From: Humulus lupulus
Taxonomy: Eukaryota; Streptophyta; Magnoliopsida; Rosales; Cannabaceae
DNA length: 64,000 bases
Assembly: GCF_963169125.1 (NCBI RefSeq)
Contig: NC_084793.1
Span: 229,526,360 to 229,590,359, forward strand
Reading direction: 5' to 3'
Shown: positions 1-10,499 of the stretch, piece after piece
Layout of the letters: each line of letters starts with the position of its first letter
Numbering within the stretch: position 1 is the first letter of the stretch
The notes under the pieces: model-generated
Told to the model about the DNA's origin: nothing
The model's input: only the letters and a program-made list of their open reading frames with translations
The model's database searches: none
Program-made: the position numbers and the translations under genes

Positions 1-986
1 AACAAGGCTGCGGCCCGACCGTATGTACACATAATTCTATGTTTTTTCTTCATCCAAACTCAATCAAAAACCACCCAAGATCAATCCTAAAACAACAATT
101 CAATCCCATAACATATTCAACACAATACCAGCAACAAAACCCCACCTCAACACACTTAAAACTCCACCCAAAACTCAAATTTAAAACTTGAGCCCCAAAG
201 CTCAAGAACAGCCAAACTACAAGAGATTTCAATTTAAAAACAAAGTCTAAAGCTTACCTCAACTGGAAATTAAATTCCCCTAGATGGAACAAATCCAATC
301 CCAAGTTCAAGCCTTCAATTCCCATGCTTTCAGCCAAAAATCTCCTTAGTTTCCTCGAGCAATCCACTCACAATTGAGAGAGAGTGAGAGAGAGAGAGAT
401 AGTCAGTTGGGAGAGCTACTAACAATGTTTTTTGTGTTCTATTTCTTAAGGTTCGAGTAACTTAAGCTAATCATGAGGCTCGGGGTACCAAAAATGTCCT
501 CGAGGGAAAAATGGTCAAAACCCTCGATATCCCCCCCTAATCTCACTAACTCCAAATATATCCTCAAATATTCATTCTCGTTATCCGATAACCCGGTAAT
601 GTACTAGTTACCCAAAATACCCATTGACTCACCCCGAGTCGGGTATTGGGCCCTTGTGACTTTCCCACTAACTTGCTCCCTAGGATCGTCTTATGCTGAG
701 TAACCAAAATAAACCCACATAATAATGTGGTCTCTCACATATATGCACATATATACAATTATGCCCATAGCACGCCGAATAATGGAAATTTCCCTTCTAA
801 TAAGAAATGGGCCAACATGCATATTTAATACACCTAAACATGCATATCTAGTCATATCATTATATAACACACATAATCACATAATTACACACAAACATAT
901 CTCACATAAACACATAATTCTATAAATTGCCATCCTGCCCCCCTAATCAAGGCCCTAAGCCTTATTGGGTAATTGGAGACGTTACA
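1..986 (-). mobile_element. 3' LTR of element X (Tekay-type), cut by the window edge
   Basis: This is LTR sequence read on the minus strand, starting TGTAACGTCTCC at 986 and running off the left edge. It is the same family as solo LTR S1. Both share, in order, a CCTTGATTAGG block, an ACATTATTATGTG block, a GGGTATTTTGG block and a long GA/CT microsatellite (376-402 here). It lies directly downstream of the minus-strand pol of X, as a 3' LTR should. No coding capacity is expected, and small ORFs here are chance. The family resemblance is seen directly. The exact outer boundary is outside the window. Confidence 0.85.
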
Positions 987-1000
987 ACAATCCCCTCCTT
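987..1000 (-). other. Polypurine tract of element X
   Basis: On the minus strand the bases AAGGAGGGGATTGT sit immediately before the LTR start TGTAAC. This is the expected place and composition for the primer of plus-strand DNA synthesis in a Ty3/gypsy element. Confidence 0.7.
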
Positions 1001-1019
1001 ACAAAAATTTCGTCCAGTT

Positions 1020-2470
1020 TTACCTAAACAACTTGGGATCCTGATTGTGCATATCTGCCTCCAGCTCCCAGGTCACTTCCTCGACCTTGCTATTCCTCCA
1101 TAAAATCTTAACTAAAGGCGTGGTCTTGTTCATCAGGACCTTGTCTTTCCTGTCTAAAATATGAATTGGTTGCTCCTCATAGGACAAATCTACCTCCAGT
1201 TCTAGACCTTCATAACTCAATACACAAGTCTCATTTGATACATACTTCCTCAGCATGGAAATATGAAATACGTTGTTCACACTAGACAGTGCAGGGGGTA
1301 AGGCCAACCTATAGGCCACCTGGCCGATCCTCTCCGGGATATCAAATGGTCCAACAAACCTAGGGCTTAGTGAAATCTTCTTCCCAAATCTCTTCACCCC
1401 TCTCAGTGGTGAAACTCTAAGGAAGACATAGTCTCCCACTTGGAACTCCACGTCCCTCCACTTTGGGTCTGAATAACTCTTCTGTCTACTCTAAGACGGG
1501 AGCATCCAAGCTCTAATATTTTCAATAGCCTCTATGGTCCTCTGAACTGCCTCAGGACCAAAATATTTCCTCTCACCCATCTCATCCCAGTGAATGGGCG
1601 ATCTGCACTTCCTACCATACAATAAACATGCTCTAGGACCCCTTAAATTCCAATACACATGCTCGCAGCATGTCCTCCAATATCTGGATAGTCCTCTCAG
1701 ACTGATCATCGGTCTGGGGATGGTAAGCTGTACTGAACTTCAACTGTGTACCCATCGCCCTCTGTAAACTTCCCCAAAACTTGGAAGTAAAGATAGGGTC
1801 CCTATCAGACACAATAGACCTCGGAGTCCCATGAAGGAAAACTATCTCTCTCACATAGAGATATGCATACTAGTCAACCGTGTAATTCATCCTCACTGGT
1901 AGAAAGTGAGCTAATTTTGTATACCGATCCATGATGACCCAGACTGAATCGTGCTGGCCCACTGTCCTGGACAATCCTATCACGAAATCCATCGTGATGT
2001 CCTCCCACTTCCACTCTGGGTTATCCAGAGGCTGCAATAGTCATGTTGGTCTCTAATGCTCTGCCTTGACCTACTGACAAGTCAGGCACCTTTCCATGTA
2101 CTCAGTCACATCCCTCTTCATCCCAGGACACCAATACAAAACTTTAAGATTCTGGTACATCTTCATGGTTCCCGGACGTAGAGAATAAAGGTCAGTGTGA
2201 GATTCATCCAGAATCTCTCGCCTGATCCCAGTGTCCATCGAAACGCAGATCTGATCCTTGTATCTCAATAAGCATGTGTCTGGCACTATGTAGTCCTTAG
2301 CTACTCCAGCTAGGACATCTCCTATGATCTTTCCCAATTGTGGGTCACTTAACTGCTTCTCCTTAATCCTCTCCAAAAGAGTGGAATGCAGGGTGATGTT
2401 GGCTATCTGGCCCACCACTTGCTCAATTCCCGCTCAAGTCATATCATCAGCCAACTCCCTAGATATCTGC
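1020..2470 (-). pseudogene. pol: Element X integrase with chromodomain-like tail (Tekay lineage)
   Basis: The integrase would join element cDNA to host DNA in the nucleus. The zinc-binding region lies near 2071-2240, and the usual HPG there reads RPG. The DDE core follows at about 1630-1960, with MDRYTK, VSDRDP and a QSERTIQ block. A GPFDIPERIGQVAYRLALPP C-terminal domain follows. The end (residues like EVTWELEADM, about 1040-1110) resembles the chromodomain of plant chromoviruses, which Tat elements lack. Stops near 1480 and 1870-2060 and frame changes split it into at least three pieces, so it is not functional. The chromodomain argues for the Tekay/Del group. That lineage call rests on family knowledge, not on a search. 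Confidence 0.85.
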
Positions 2471-2900
2471 TTGGCACTATACAACTTCCCGAACCCTTCT
2501 GGCTTAAGGCATCTGCTACCACGTTGGCCTTTCCTAGGTGATAGAGGATTTCACAATCATAATCCTTTACCAGCTCTAACCAATGTCTCTGCCTCATGTT
2601 CAGATCCTTCTAGGTGAAGAAGTACTTCAAACTCTTGTGATCTGTGTATATCTCACACTTTTCACCATATAAGTAGTACCACCACACCTTCAGTGCAAAA
2701 ACCACTGCTGCAAGTTCTAAATCATGTGTAGGGTACCTCTGCTTATACTCATTCAGCTGACGTGATGCATAGGCAATCACCTTCCCTATATGCATAAGGA
2801 CACAACCTAGACCCTACCCCAAGGTGTCACAATAAACCACAAACTTGTCCTAATCTATGGGAAGATGAAAAACTGGAGCGGTGATCAAACTCTTCTTTAG
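2471..2900 (-). pseudogene. pol: Element X RNase H
   Basis: RNase H removes the RNA strand during reverse transcription. The readable part gives [20 protein letters not shown], then [19 protein letters not shown] and [11 protein letters not shown], the standard series of Ty3/gypsy RNase H blocks. It lies between the reverse transcriptase and the integrase on the minus strand. Stops and frame changes on both sides break the polyprotein. Confidence 0.85.
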
Positions 2901-3876
2901 CATCTGGAAGTTGTCTTCACACTTGTCTGACCATATGAACTTCTGACGTGCGTGTTAACTCTGTCAGTAATGACACAATCTTGGAAAACCCCTCTACAAT
3001 GTGTTTGTAATAAACTGCCAATCCCAAGAAAATTTTGATCTCTAAAGCATTCTTTGGTCTTAGCCAATCTCTGACCGCCTCAATCTTCTTTGGATCCACC
3101 ATAATCCCATCCTTACTGACTATCTGACCTAAGAAAGTCATCTGTGGCAACCAAAACTCACATTTCTTGAATTTTGCATACAGCTTGTGGTCCCCCAGCC
3201 TCTGTAGTATCAATCTGAGATGCTGCTCGTGTTTTGTCTCTGACTGAGATTATACCAGTATATCGTCGATAAAGATGATCACAAACCGATCCAGGTAATA
3301 TTTGAACACCCTGTCCATCAGATCCATAAATGCTGCTGGGGCATTAGTCAGTCCAAATGACATCACCAAAATCTCATAATGCTCGTACCTGGTACGAAAA
3401 GTTGTCTTCAGTATATCCTTCTCCTTGATCCTCAGCTGGTGATAACCTGATCAGAGATCTATCTTGGAGAATACCGTCCTACCCTATAACTGATCAAACA
3501 TATCGGCAATCCTTGGCAGAGGATACCTGTTCTTGATAGTCAACTTGTTCAGTTCTCTATAATCAATACACATCCTCAAAGAACCATGTTTCTTCTTCAC
3601 GAAGAAAACTGGTGCGCCCCATTGAGAGAAATTGAGCCTGAAAAAACCCAAGTATAGTAGTTCCTGTAATTGAACCTTTAGCTCCTTCATCTCAGCTAGA
3701 GCCATCCTATAAGGTGCCCTATACACTGGCTCTATCCCTAGCACCAATTCAATCACAAACTCTATCTCCCTGTATGGAGGTAACCATGGAAGATCCTCTA
3801 GAAACACATCTAGAAACTCATAGACCAATCTAGTATGTCCTAGTCCCATTGGCATGACCTGAGTGGTATCCACCAT
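2901..3876 (-). pseudogene. pol: Element X reverse transcriptase
   Basis: Blocks in order are [20 protein letters not shown], then [17 protein letters not shown] near 3500-3590, and the catalytic FIDD box at about 3250-3275 followed by an in-frame stop. After that come a thumb/connection piece KFKKCEFW and GQIVSKDGI at about 2917-3190. The order and spacing fit a Ty3/gypsy chromovirus. Several stops and a frame change near 3480 inactivate it. It would use the RNA template in cytoplasmic virus-like particles. Confidence 0.88.
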
Positions 3877-3890
3877 GCTAGCTAAGAATC

Positions 3891-4385
3891 CTATGATCCT
3901 CCCTGCAATAGGTGTCTAGCTCTATGTACAGATATCATAGGTATACAGGGTCCATGCACAGTGCCAACGAATACAAAAGGGTCATCACCATCAGGCTCAA
4001 AGGTTACCATCTTATTTTTGCAATCTATCATTGCCGCATACTTCTCTAGCCAGTCCATAACCAAAATTATGTCAAAGTCAGTCATACCCAACTCTACCAA
4101 GTCAACTGGCAACTCCCTGCCATCCACTGTAACTAGTAGTGATCTAACCCATCTCTTGGAAACCACTAACTTCCCAGTAGGCAGCATAGTACCAAACCCC
4201 ACAGGACAAAAGTCACATGGTCTACACAATCCATCTATAACTCTACTAACAACAAAAGAGTATGTAGCACCTGAATCAATCAAAACAATATAGAGGGTTC
4301 GAGCACTAGAAAGCTGACTTGAAACCACCGAGGGACTAGCCTCGGCCTCTGCCTGGGTCAAGGTGAACACCCAAGCTGACGTCAG
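3891..4385 (-). pseudogene. pol: Element X aspartic protease (Tekay type)
   Basis: This is a retropepsin-like segment of about 160 residues. The catalytic box reads LIDSGATYSFV, and the downstream ILVMDWLEKYAAMIDC block is typical of chromovirus proteases. It starts with a VFTLTQAEAEA linker that in Tekay elements normally follows the gag zinc knuckle. Here the Tekay gag is absent, and the sequence upstream changes abruptly to a Tat-type gag start. Confidence 0.85.
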
Positions 4386-4875
4386 GCTGTCAACCTTCTT
4401 GGGCTCGGGAGGCTCGGGATTGGATCTTTCGTCATGCCATTGTGGTTCTCTGGAGTCACACCCATTGTTTCGACAGGTGGCACTCCAACTAGGTGCCCAA
4501 GTGGCACGCCAGCTGGCTTCCTAGGCAATATCTTGACATAAGGGTCCACTCGAAGCCCTTGGGCCGCCAGAGTAGCCCTCATGGAGTTAACCATCTCCTA
4601 TAGGGCGACGATATTCCCCTCCTAGGCATAAATTTTCTGCTGCCGGGTGGAAACTTGGTCTCTGAGAGCCACCACCTCTGGTGGTTCCTTCGCATCCATA
4701 GGCTGAGATAATCATCCTGATAAAACTCGTCGTATTCACCATCGTAGTTGACATTTTCGTCATAATCCTCCTGGGCCACCTCTGGGTATTCAGGCGAAGG
4801 TGGTCGCTTGGGTTCTCCTCCCTCGGCTCTGGTGGGAGGAGCAGCGTTGTCTGGAGCGTTTCTTCTAGTGGTCAT
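4382..4875 (-). pseudogene. gag: Tat-type gag N-terminal fragment fused to Tekay pol
   Basis: Two overlapping frames cover the start of a gag-like protein. The first begins MTTRRNAPDNAAPP with an acidic DYDEN stretch. The second contains MRATLAAQGLRVDP and VGVPP. The second matches the TatB gag start (MRAILVAQGLQVDP, then repeated VPP units at about 16940-17095), not a Tekay gag. There is no gag core or zinc knuckle before the Tekay protease begins near 4385. The piece is therefore either part of a recombinant element or one side of a deletion. Confidence 0.75.
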
Positions 4876-4903
4876 GATGATTGAATTTTTGAATCCTTCT
4901 TCA

Positions 4904-4926
4904 AGCTCTCAATGAAAGCACAAAAC
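4904..4926 (-). other. Primer-binding region of element X (Tat type)
   Basis: Read on the minus strand, LTR end GTCAACA is followed by GTTTTGTGCTTTCATTGAGAG. This is nearly the same as the leader after the TatC and TatB 5' LTRs (TTTGGTGCTTTCATTGAGAG). It shows that the right end of X is of Tat type. I could not assign the primer tRNA by eye. Confidence 0.7.
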
Positions 4927-5748
4927 TGTTGACTATCTTTTTCGCTATCAACTATGTAAATAAGAACTTAAAGAAATGCAAGAAAGAGACGCGAGTTTTA
5001 CATGGTTCAGGTTATAAAATAACCCTAGTCCATGAGACTTTAGTATTAGTGCTCTCAAAGATTGAGATGGAAAACTTCAATGGAGGTTTCTCAGGCAGCG
5101 TATATATTGCTCTGATTAGAAAAAGTGGGATCCAAAGTCTAAAAGTCATTTATAATGGAAGCCCTAGCCCTATTTATAGTGGCTGGGGACAATTAATTCC
5201 CTTAATGGGGATTCATTACAAGCACTCCCAGTCATTTGGGAGTTTAATGCTAATTAACACATCTGAGTGCACTAATTAAGGTGGTAGGCCTAGGCATATT
5301 GCACGAGGCCCAATTCGGAGACTTTGCAGCCCACTACTTTACGGGAGACACACCCCAAACACTGTCAGAATTAAACTACATGTTTCTCATGTCAGGCGGT
5401 GCATTGGGACATGCCAATTGTCGAGTGTATGGGCTCGAAACCACTACTTGAGGCACGCTTGTGGTACAAAGTGTTGTAATTGACACTTGGCGTTCACTTT
5501 ATGTCTCGATGAAAAACTCCTACACCTGGAGGACCGACTGACCAAGAGGACGAGAGACCGCGATAGAGGTCCTTGGGACGTGGCCTAACTTGAAGACATC
5601 CACGTCTGGAAACAGATCAGAATGTACTGAGAGGAGTTTACACTATGAGGAGCTCTGGGCGAGCTCCACAAGACTTCATTAGCTCCCAAAAAGCCTAACT
5701 ACTTCTCTAATGACTGCCATGTGTCCAATGATTAGATCATAGATAACA
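4927..5748 (-). mobile_element. 5' LTR of element X (Tat type)
   Basis: The bounds on the plus strand are TGTTGACTAT and GATAACA, so the element end on the minus strand is TGTTATC...GTCAACA. The same terminal bases flank solo LTR S3. A TATA box (TATAAATA on the minus strand, 5171-5178) gives a short R-U5 toward 4927. The flanking base pairs 5749-5753 (ACTAC) belong to TatA gag, so X entered TatA gag. The left copy of the duplication would lie outside the window. Confidence 0.8.
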
Positions 5749-5876
5749 ACTACCATTGTAGGCGGGCCCCATTTGGCGGCACAAGAAATGGGGCTCATAA
5801 AAGATACACCCAGGAGCTAAAAACTCATGAGAGCGTGGTATTCTCTCCAGAAAAACGTCTATAAAAGCAACAACGA
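5749..5876 (+). pseudogene. gag: TatA gag C-terminal tail
   Basis: The translation contains a GGPHL block that aligns with the end of TatC gag (SGGPHLAG, near 32150) and runs in frame toward KQQR just before the protease. The rest of TatA gag and its 5' LTR lie left of the X insertion, outside the window. Confidence 0.7.
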
Positions 5877-6560
5877 ATGGATAAACAACCAATCATTTTT
5901 ATGGAGGAGGACACTAGCCACGTCCAGTTCCCTCATAATGATCTGCTTGTAATAACCATTCAGCTCGACAACCAGAGGGTTAGAAAAATCTTGATCAATA
6001 ATGGGAGCTCAGTAAACGTGCTATTTAGGTCCACTCTAGAAAAGATGGGGTTGTCTGTAGCCGATCTGAAAGCGATCTCCACGAATCTTTACAGGTTCTC
6101 AAGAGAAGGAACGAAAACTATTGGGACAATCCAGCTCATTGTAACTGTGAGAGATAAAGTACGAGCTGTCGCTAAGATACTTGGATTCGTAGTAATAAAC
6201 TACCTGACTGCCTATAAAACAATTTTGGGAAGACCAGTGTTAATGACATTTGAAGCCATAACTTATGTTCGCCTCATGGCCATGAATTTCCCCTCGCCCT
6301 CAGGGATATGCATTGTAAATGGGGACCAACTCGCTGCTAGGGAATGCTATAACATTTCCATGAAGGGAAAATCATAACCTGGGCAGCAAGCCATGGTGGT
6401 AATTGAAGAAAATGATGAGCCTCGGGCAATGATAGTTGCTGGAAAGGTGGAAGAACCACAGGTGGCAGTAAATGAGGTTGTCTAGCCAGAAAAAATAGAC
6501 CCGAGAGTAGGCGAAGATCGATCTAAGGTCTAGCTTTAGAGGAGCCAGAAGAGGCGATCC
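5877..6560 (+). pseudogene. pol: TatA protease region
   Basis: This is a retropepsin-like domain of the Tat lineage. It opens with PIIFMEEDTSHVQFPHND, followed by the active-site box ILINNGSSVNVLF, where the aspartate itself is changed to asparagine (INNG). A later IDCPTAYN-like block is degenerate here, and ILGRPVL remains. Frames are open to 6377, then stops appear in the linker to the reverse transcriptase. There is no stop at the gag/pol border: the residues before the protease are KQQR, whereas TatC has a stop at that position. Loss of the catalytic aspartate suggests the copy is dead. Confidence 0.85.
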
Positions 6561-7540
6561 TCGATCTATAAATGACTTCAAAAGTTGTCAAGATTGGTAA
6601 GAACCTCAGTGCTGAGCATAAAAATGATCTGATCGAGTTTCTAAGGAAAAACCTCGACGTCTTCACTACGTGACACATTGATATGGTAGGAATTAGTTCG
6701 AGTGTGATCATGCACACACTGAATTTGGACAAGAATGTACCTACAAAACAGCAAAAAAAGAAGGAAATTGGGGAAAGAACAAGGAAAAGCCTTGGAGGAA
6801 GAGGTAGCTCGCCTCTTAAAATGTAGATTCATTAGGTAGGCAAAATATTGACCTGGATATCCAACCTTGTTCTAGTTCCAAAACAAAACAGAAGTGGAGG
6901 ACCTACATTGACTTCTCTGACCTTAATAAGGCTTGTCCAAAGGACTGTTTTCCCTTACCTAGAATTGATCAATTAGTCGACACCAAAATGGGTCACGAGC
7001 TCATGTCTTTTATGGACGCGTATTCTGGATATAACCAGATCGTGATGAACCCTGCAAACCAAGAGCATACCAGCTTGTCATGTTGTTTGGGCTTAAGAAT
7101 GCTAGAGTAATTTACCAGAGATTGGTAAACAAGATGTTCGTTGACCAGATTGAGAAAAACATGGAAGTGTATGTTAATGACATGCTTGTCAAGTCAAAAA
7201 CTGCCAATAACCATGTATCCGACCTTGAAGAATGTTTTGGTGTTTTAAGAAAGTATGATATGAAGCTTAATCCCTAAATGTGTACCTTCGGAGTCAAGTT
7301 GGGGAAGTTTTTGGGCTTCATTGTCAATCAAAGGGGGATTGAAGCTAATCCCAAGAAAATAAGATTGCTGTTAGAAATGCCATCGCCTAGATCGCGGAAA
7401 GAAGTCCAGAGGCTAACTGGAAAAGTCACGACACTAAATTGGTTCATATCCAAATCCATAGAAAAATGTCTCCCCTTTTACAATCTGCTTAGGGGAAATA
7501 GACGATTCAAATAGACTTAAGAGTGCGAGTAGGTGTTTTA
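6561..7540 (+). pseudogene. pol: TatA reverse transcriptase
   Basis: Recognisable blocks are DFSDLNKACPKDCFPLPRID near 6910, FMDAYSGYNQI near 7010, LFGLKNARVIYQRLVNKMF at 7083 and the catalytic box YVND near 7170 (expected YVDD or YIDD). GFIVNQRGIEANP and LTGKVTTLNWFISKS follow. A stop at 7275-7277 and others around 6490, 6670 and 7512 interrupt it. The ACPKDCFPLPRID signature is characteristic of Tat-type gypsy elements. Confidence 0.9.
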
Positions 7541-8460
7541 AGATCTGAAAAAACATCTTGTTGAAGCCTCTGTTTTGTCAAAACCAGTTGTTGGGAAATG
7601 CTTATACCTTCACCTAGCGATAACGAAGAACGAGGTTAACACTATATTGGTTCAAGAGGATAATCGAGCATAAAAACCAGTGTACTATATAAGCAAAAGG
7701 CTTTTTGGAGCTGAGTCCTGATACCTCTTGATTGAGAAGCTCACGTTCTGCCTAATTTTTTTCTCGAGAAAGCTTAGGTCGTATTTCCAGTCCCACGCCA
7801 TACATGTCTTAACTGATCAACCTTTAAGGAAGGTTTTGCAAAACCCTGAAGCATCGAGAAGTCTATAAAACGGGCCATCAAACTCAGCCAATTCGAGATA
7901 ATATACAAACCATGAACAACAATTAAAGGTCAGACTCTCCCTAAATTCGTGGCCGAGTGCATTAGATTCTGGGACGAGCCTATGAGGGAACCAGTGTAGG
8001 AATTATGGAAACTCTTCATTGATGGATCGTAAAACAAGAATGAGTCTGGAGCTGGGATAATCTTGCTAACACCCGAAGGCCATCACTTTCATACGACTCT
8101 CAGATTCGGGTTTGGTGCATCCAATAACGAGGCGGAGTATGAGGCTTTGCTAGTTGGAGCTCAGGTCGCCAAAGAGCTAAAAGAAAAAGCAATCCAATAT
8201 TTCAATAATTCTCAGCTCATGGTGAATCATGTATTAGGAGAGTACCAAGCTCAAGGAACCAAAATGGCAGCCTTTCTAGCTAAAGTAAAAAAGTGAACTG
8301 TCAGAATTTGAATTCTATTCCATCAAACAAGTTCCACGTGAGGAGAATACCAACGCAGACGCTTTTGCCCGACTCGCCATCTCCAAAGAAGCATACACAT
8401 TGAATGTAGTCCAGTCAAGTTTTTAGACAAGCCAAGCATAGAGGAAGAGTTAAGAGAGAT
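7541..8460 (+). pseudogene. pol: TatA RNase H regions
   Basis: The first RNase H-like part (about 7590-7900) carries degenerate YYISKRLFGAES and LRSYFQSHAIHVLTDQPLRK blocks. The second (about 8000-8330) carries GFGASNNEAEYEALLVGAQVAKEL and a NADA-type end. A second, plant-type RNase H after the first is a known trait of Tat elements. Both parts are split by stops. Confidence 0.8.
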
Positions 8461-9708
8461 TGATATGATCCGCGATGGCCCAACCTGGATGACACCAATA
8501 GCAGACTACCTCACGTCCGGAAAACTGCCTGAAGACTGCAAGGAGGCTTGAAAGTTGTTGTACCAGGTCTCGAGGTATGTTCTGGTTGAGGGGATGACTT
8601 ACAGATGAGGTCATTCAATGCCTCTTCTAAGGTGTGTTTTTCCCGAGGAAGCACATACAATCCTCAAAGAAATCCATGAAGGATTTTGTGGGGACCACGC
8701 TTGGGGGCAAAGTTTGGCCTTGAAGGTGTTGAGGCAAGGTTACTTTTGGCCTACACTGAAGAAGGACACAACGTCATATGTCCAAAAATGTGAAAAGTGC
8801 CAGCACTTTGCCACAATTGTGTGAGTTGCACCCATGGAGTTGACTATGATCTCCACGCTCTAGCTGTTTGCCATCAAGGGATTGACCTAATCGGTTTATT
8901 GCCTACTGGAAAAGGAGGAGTTTGCTATGCGGTGGTCATGATCGACTAATTTACAAAGTGGGTTAAGGCTGAACCACTGGTGATAATAACCTCGAAGAGA
9001 GTACTAGACTTTGTGATGAAAAGCATAATATGTCATTTTAGACTTCCAAAGAAGATCATGTCTGATAATGAAACTCAATTCGATAGCATTCTATTCACAA
9101 ATTTTTGTGAGAAGTACGCTGCCATCAAAATTTTATCCTCAGTGGCATACCCTCAGGCTAATGGACAGGTCGAGGCAGTGAACAAAACTCTCAAGGCAAG
9201 TCTAAAAGTACGACTAGAGGATGCTAAAGGGCTATGGCCTGAACATCTCTCGCAAGTGATTTGGGCATACAAAACCTCACATCGTACCTCTACTGGGCAT
9301 ACTCATTTCTCACTAACCTATGGAAGTGAAGATATGCTCCCATGGTAACGTCACATAGGCAAAAAACCTTTGACTAGGAGCGGAATCACGATCTGCTTAA
9401 TGCATCCCTGGATCTAATTGAAGAATGACGAGAAGAATCACATATACAACTCGCCTATTATCAACAAAGGGTAACACATTAGTTCAACTCAAAGGTCAGA
9501 GAGTGAAGACTTGAACTGGGAAATTTGATGCTTAGAAGGGTATTCTTAGTCAACAAAGACCCTAAGGATGGTGTCTTAGAACCAAACCGGGAACGACCAT
9601 ATCAGATCATGGAGATTTTGCGAGAGGGTACCTACAGAATAGCTCGGTTAAATGGAGAGGCAGTTTCACGAACTTGAATGCCTTACTTCTAAAAAGTACT
9701 ATCAGTAG
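8461..9708 (+). pseudogene. pol: TatA integrase
   Basis: The zinc-binding domain is at 8618-8824 (EIHEGFCGDHAWGQSLALK, then CEKCQHFA). The catalytic core follows at about 8870-9340 with DLIGLLPTGKG, SDNETQF and GQVEAVNKTLK, so the three acidic positions can be traced. The C-terminal domain runs to the stop at 9706-9708 (SKYYQ-like KKYYQ end). Several stops and frame changes occur. There is no chromodomain, which fits the Tat lineage. Confidence 0.88.
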
Positions 9709-10499
9709 TAGGGTATATTTGTTAGGATAAATTTATGTTATCCTTTTTGTAAGGCTTGATTATAAATTCCATATGTTTTAATTTATCTTTGAATTAATAA
9801 AAGGTTGATGTGTAGTTTAAATGCGCTGTCGGAATGTTTTTTCATTAAATCTTGTTTAGTACATTGTGTAAAAGCGATCTAGAATATTTAAAAATTTTGA
9901 TTGCTTAGGGGGCATATAACCCTAAGTACAGCCTTTGAAACATTCTGCAAATTTTTTAAAATAATTTGTAACTTAGATTCTGGAAATTTGGAAATTTTGT
10001 GGCTTTTCAAGGCTTGAGTTTTCAAAGTAATTTTGAATACAAAATAAGTTAAGAAAACTCATAGCAACAAGAAAAATCTTGGAATTTAACCAAGTACAAA
10101 GAATCCTAGAACTAAATCAGGTATGAGGCCTGAATACTAACAGGTATACACAAACAAATGATTAAACTCCTGGATACAACCAAGTCCATGACCTGAAATT
10201 AAGTAGTCAAGCCATCAGGCATATGCCTCTATCTAAAAAAGTGTTCACTCCAACTATGCAAGAGTATAAAAACTTTGAAAGTTTAAAAACACGATAATAA
10301 TTAATAGAATGGAGATGGCATAAAGATTGTGCATAATATAAACATATATACAAAATATATATATGTAAATATAAAACAAGGATAATTAACCTCGGACCGC
10401 CCCCTAAGGCAATTGTCTCGGACTAAAAAGCCCAATTACAAGGGATGGAAGCATCCCCAAAAGAAAAATAACAAGTATAAAAACAAATAAAGAAGACCC
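9709..10499 (+). other. TatA spacer between pol and antisense gene, with internal purine tract
   Basis: This is an AT-rich non-coding spacer. A purine tract, AGGGGGCATATAA, starts at 9907. It matches tracts at the same relative place in TatB, TatC and TatD. Degenerate repeated phrases (AACTAAATCAGG, ACAACCAAGTCC) at about 10080-10190 may be remains of tandem repeats like those of TatC. I see no ORF of note. Confidence 0.6.

Noticed and set aside
725..925. Small ORF within the Tekay LTR
   Set aside because: Lies inside LTR sequence shared with S1 and has no domain-like composition.
9709..10422. Candidate tRNA or small RNA genes in AT-rich spacers
   Set aside because: No cloverleaf, box motifs or terminator pattern could be supported here or in the other spacers.
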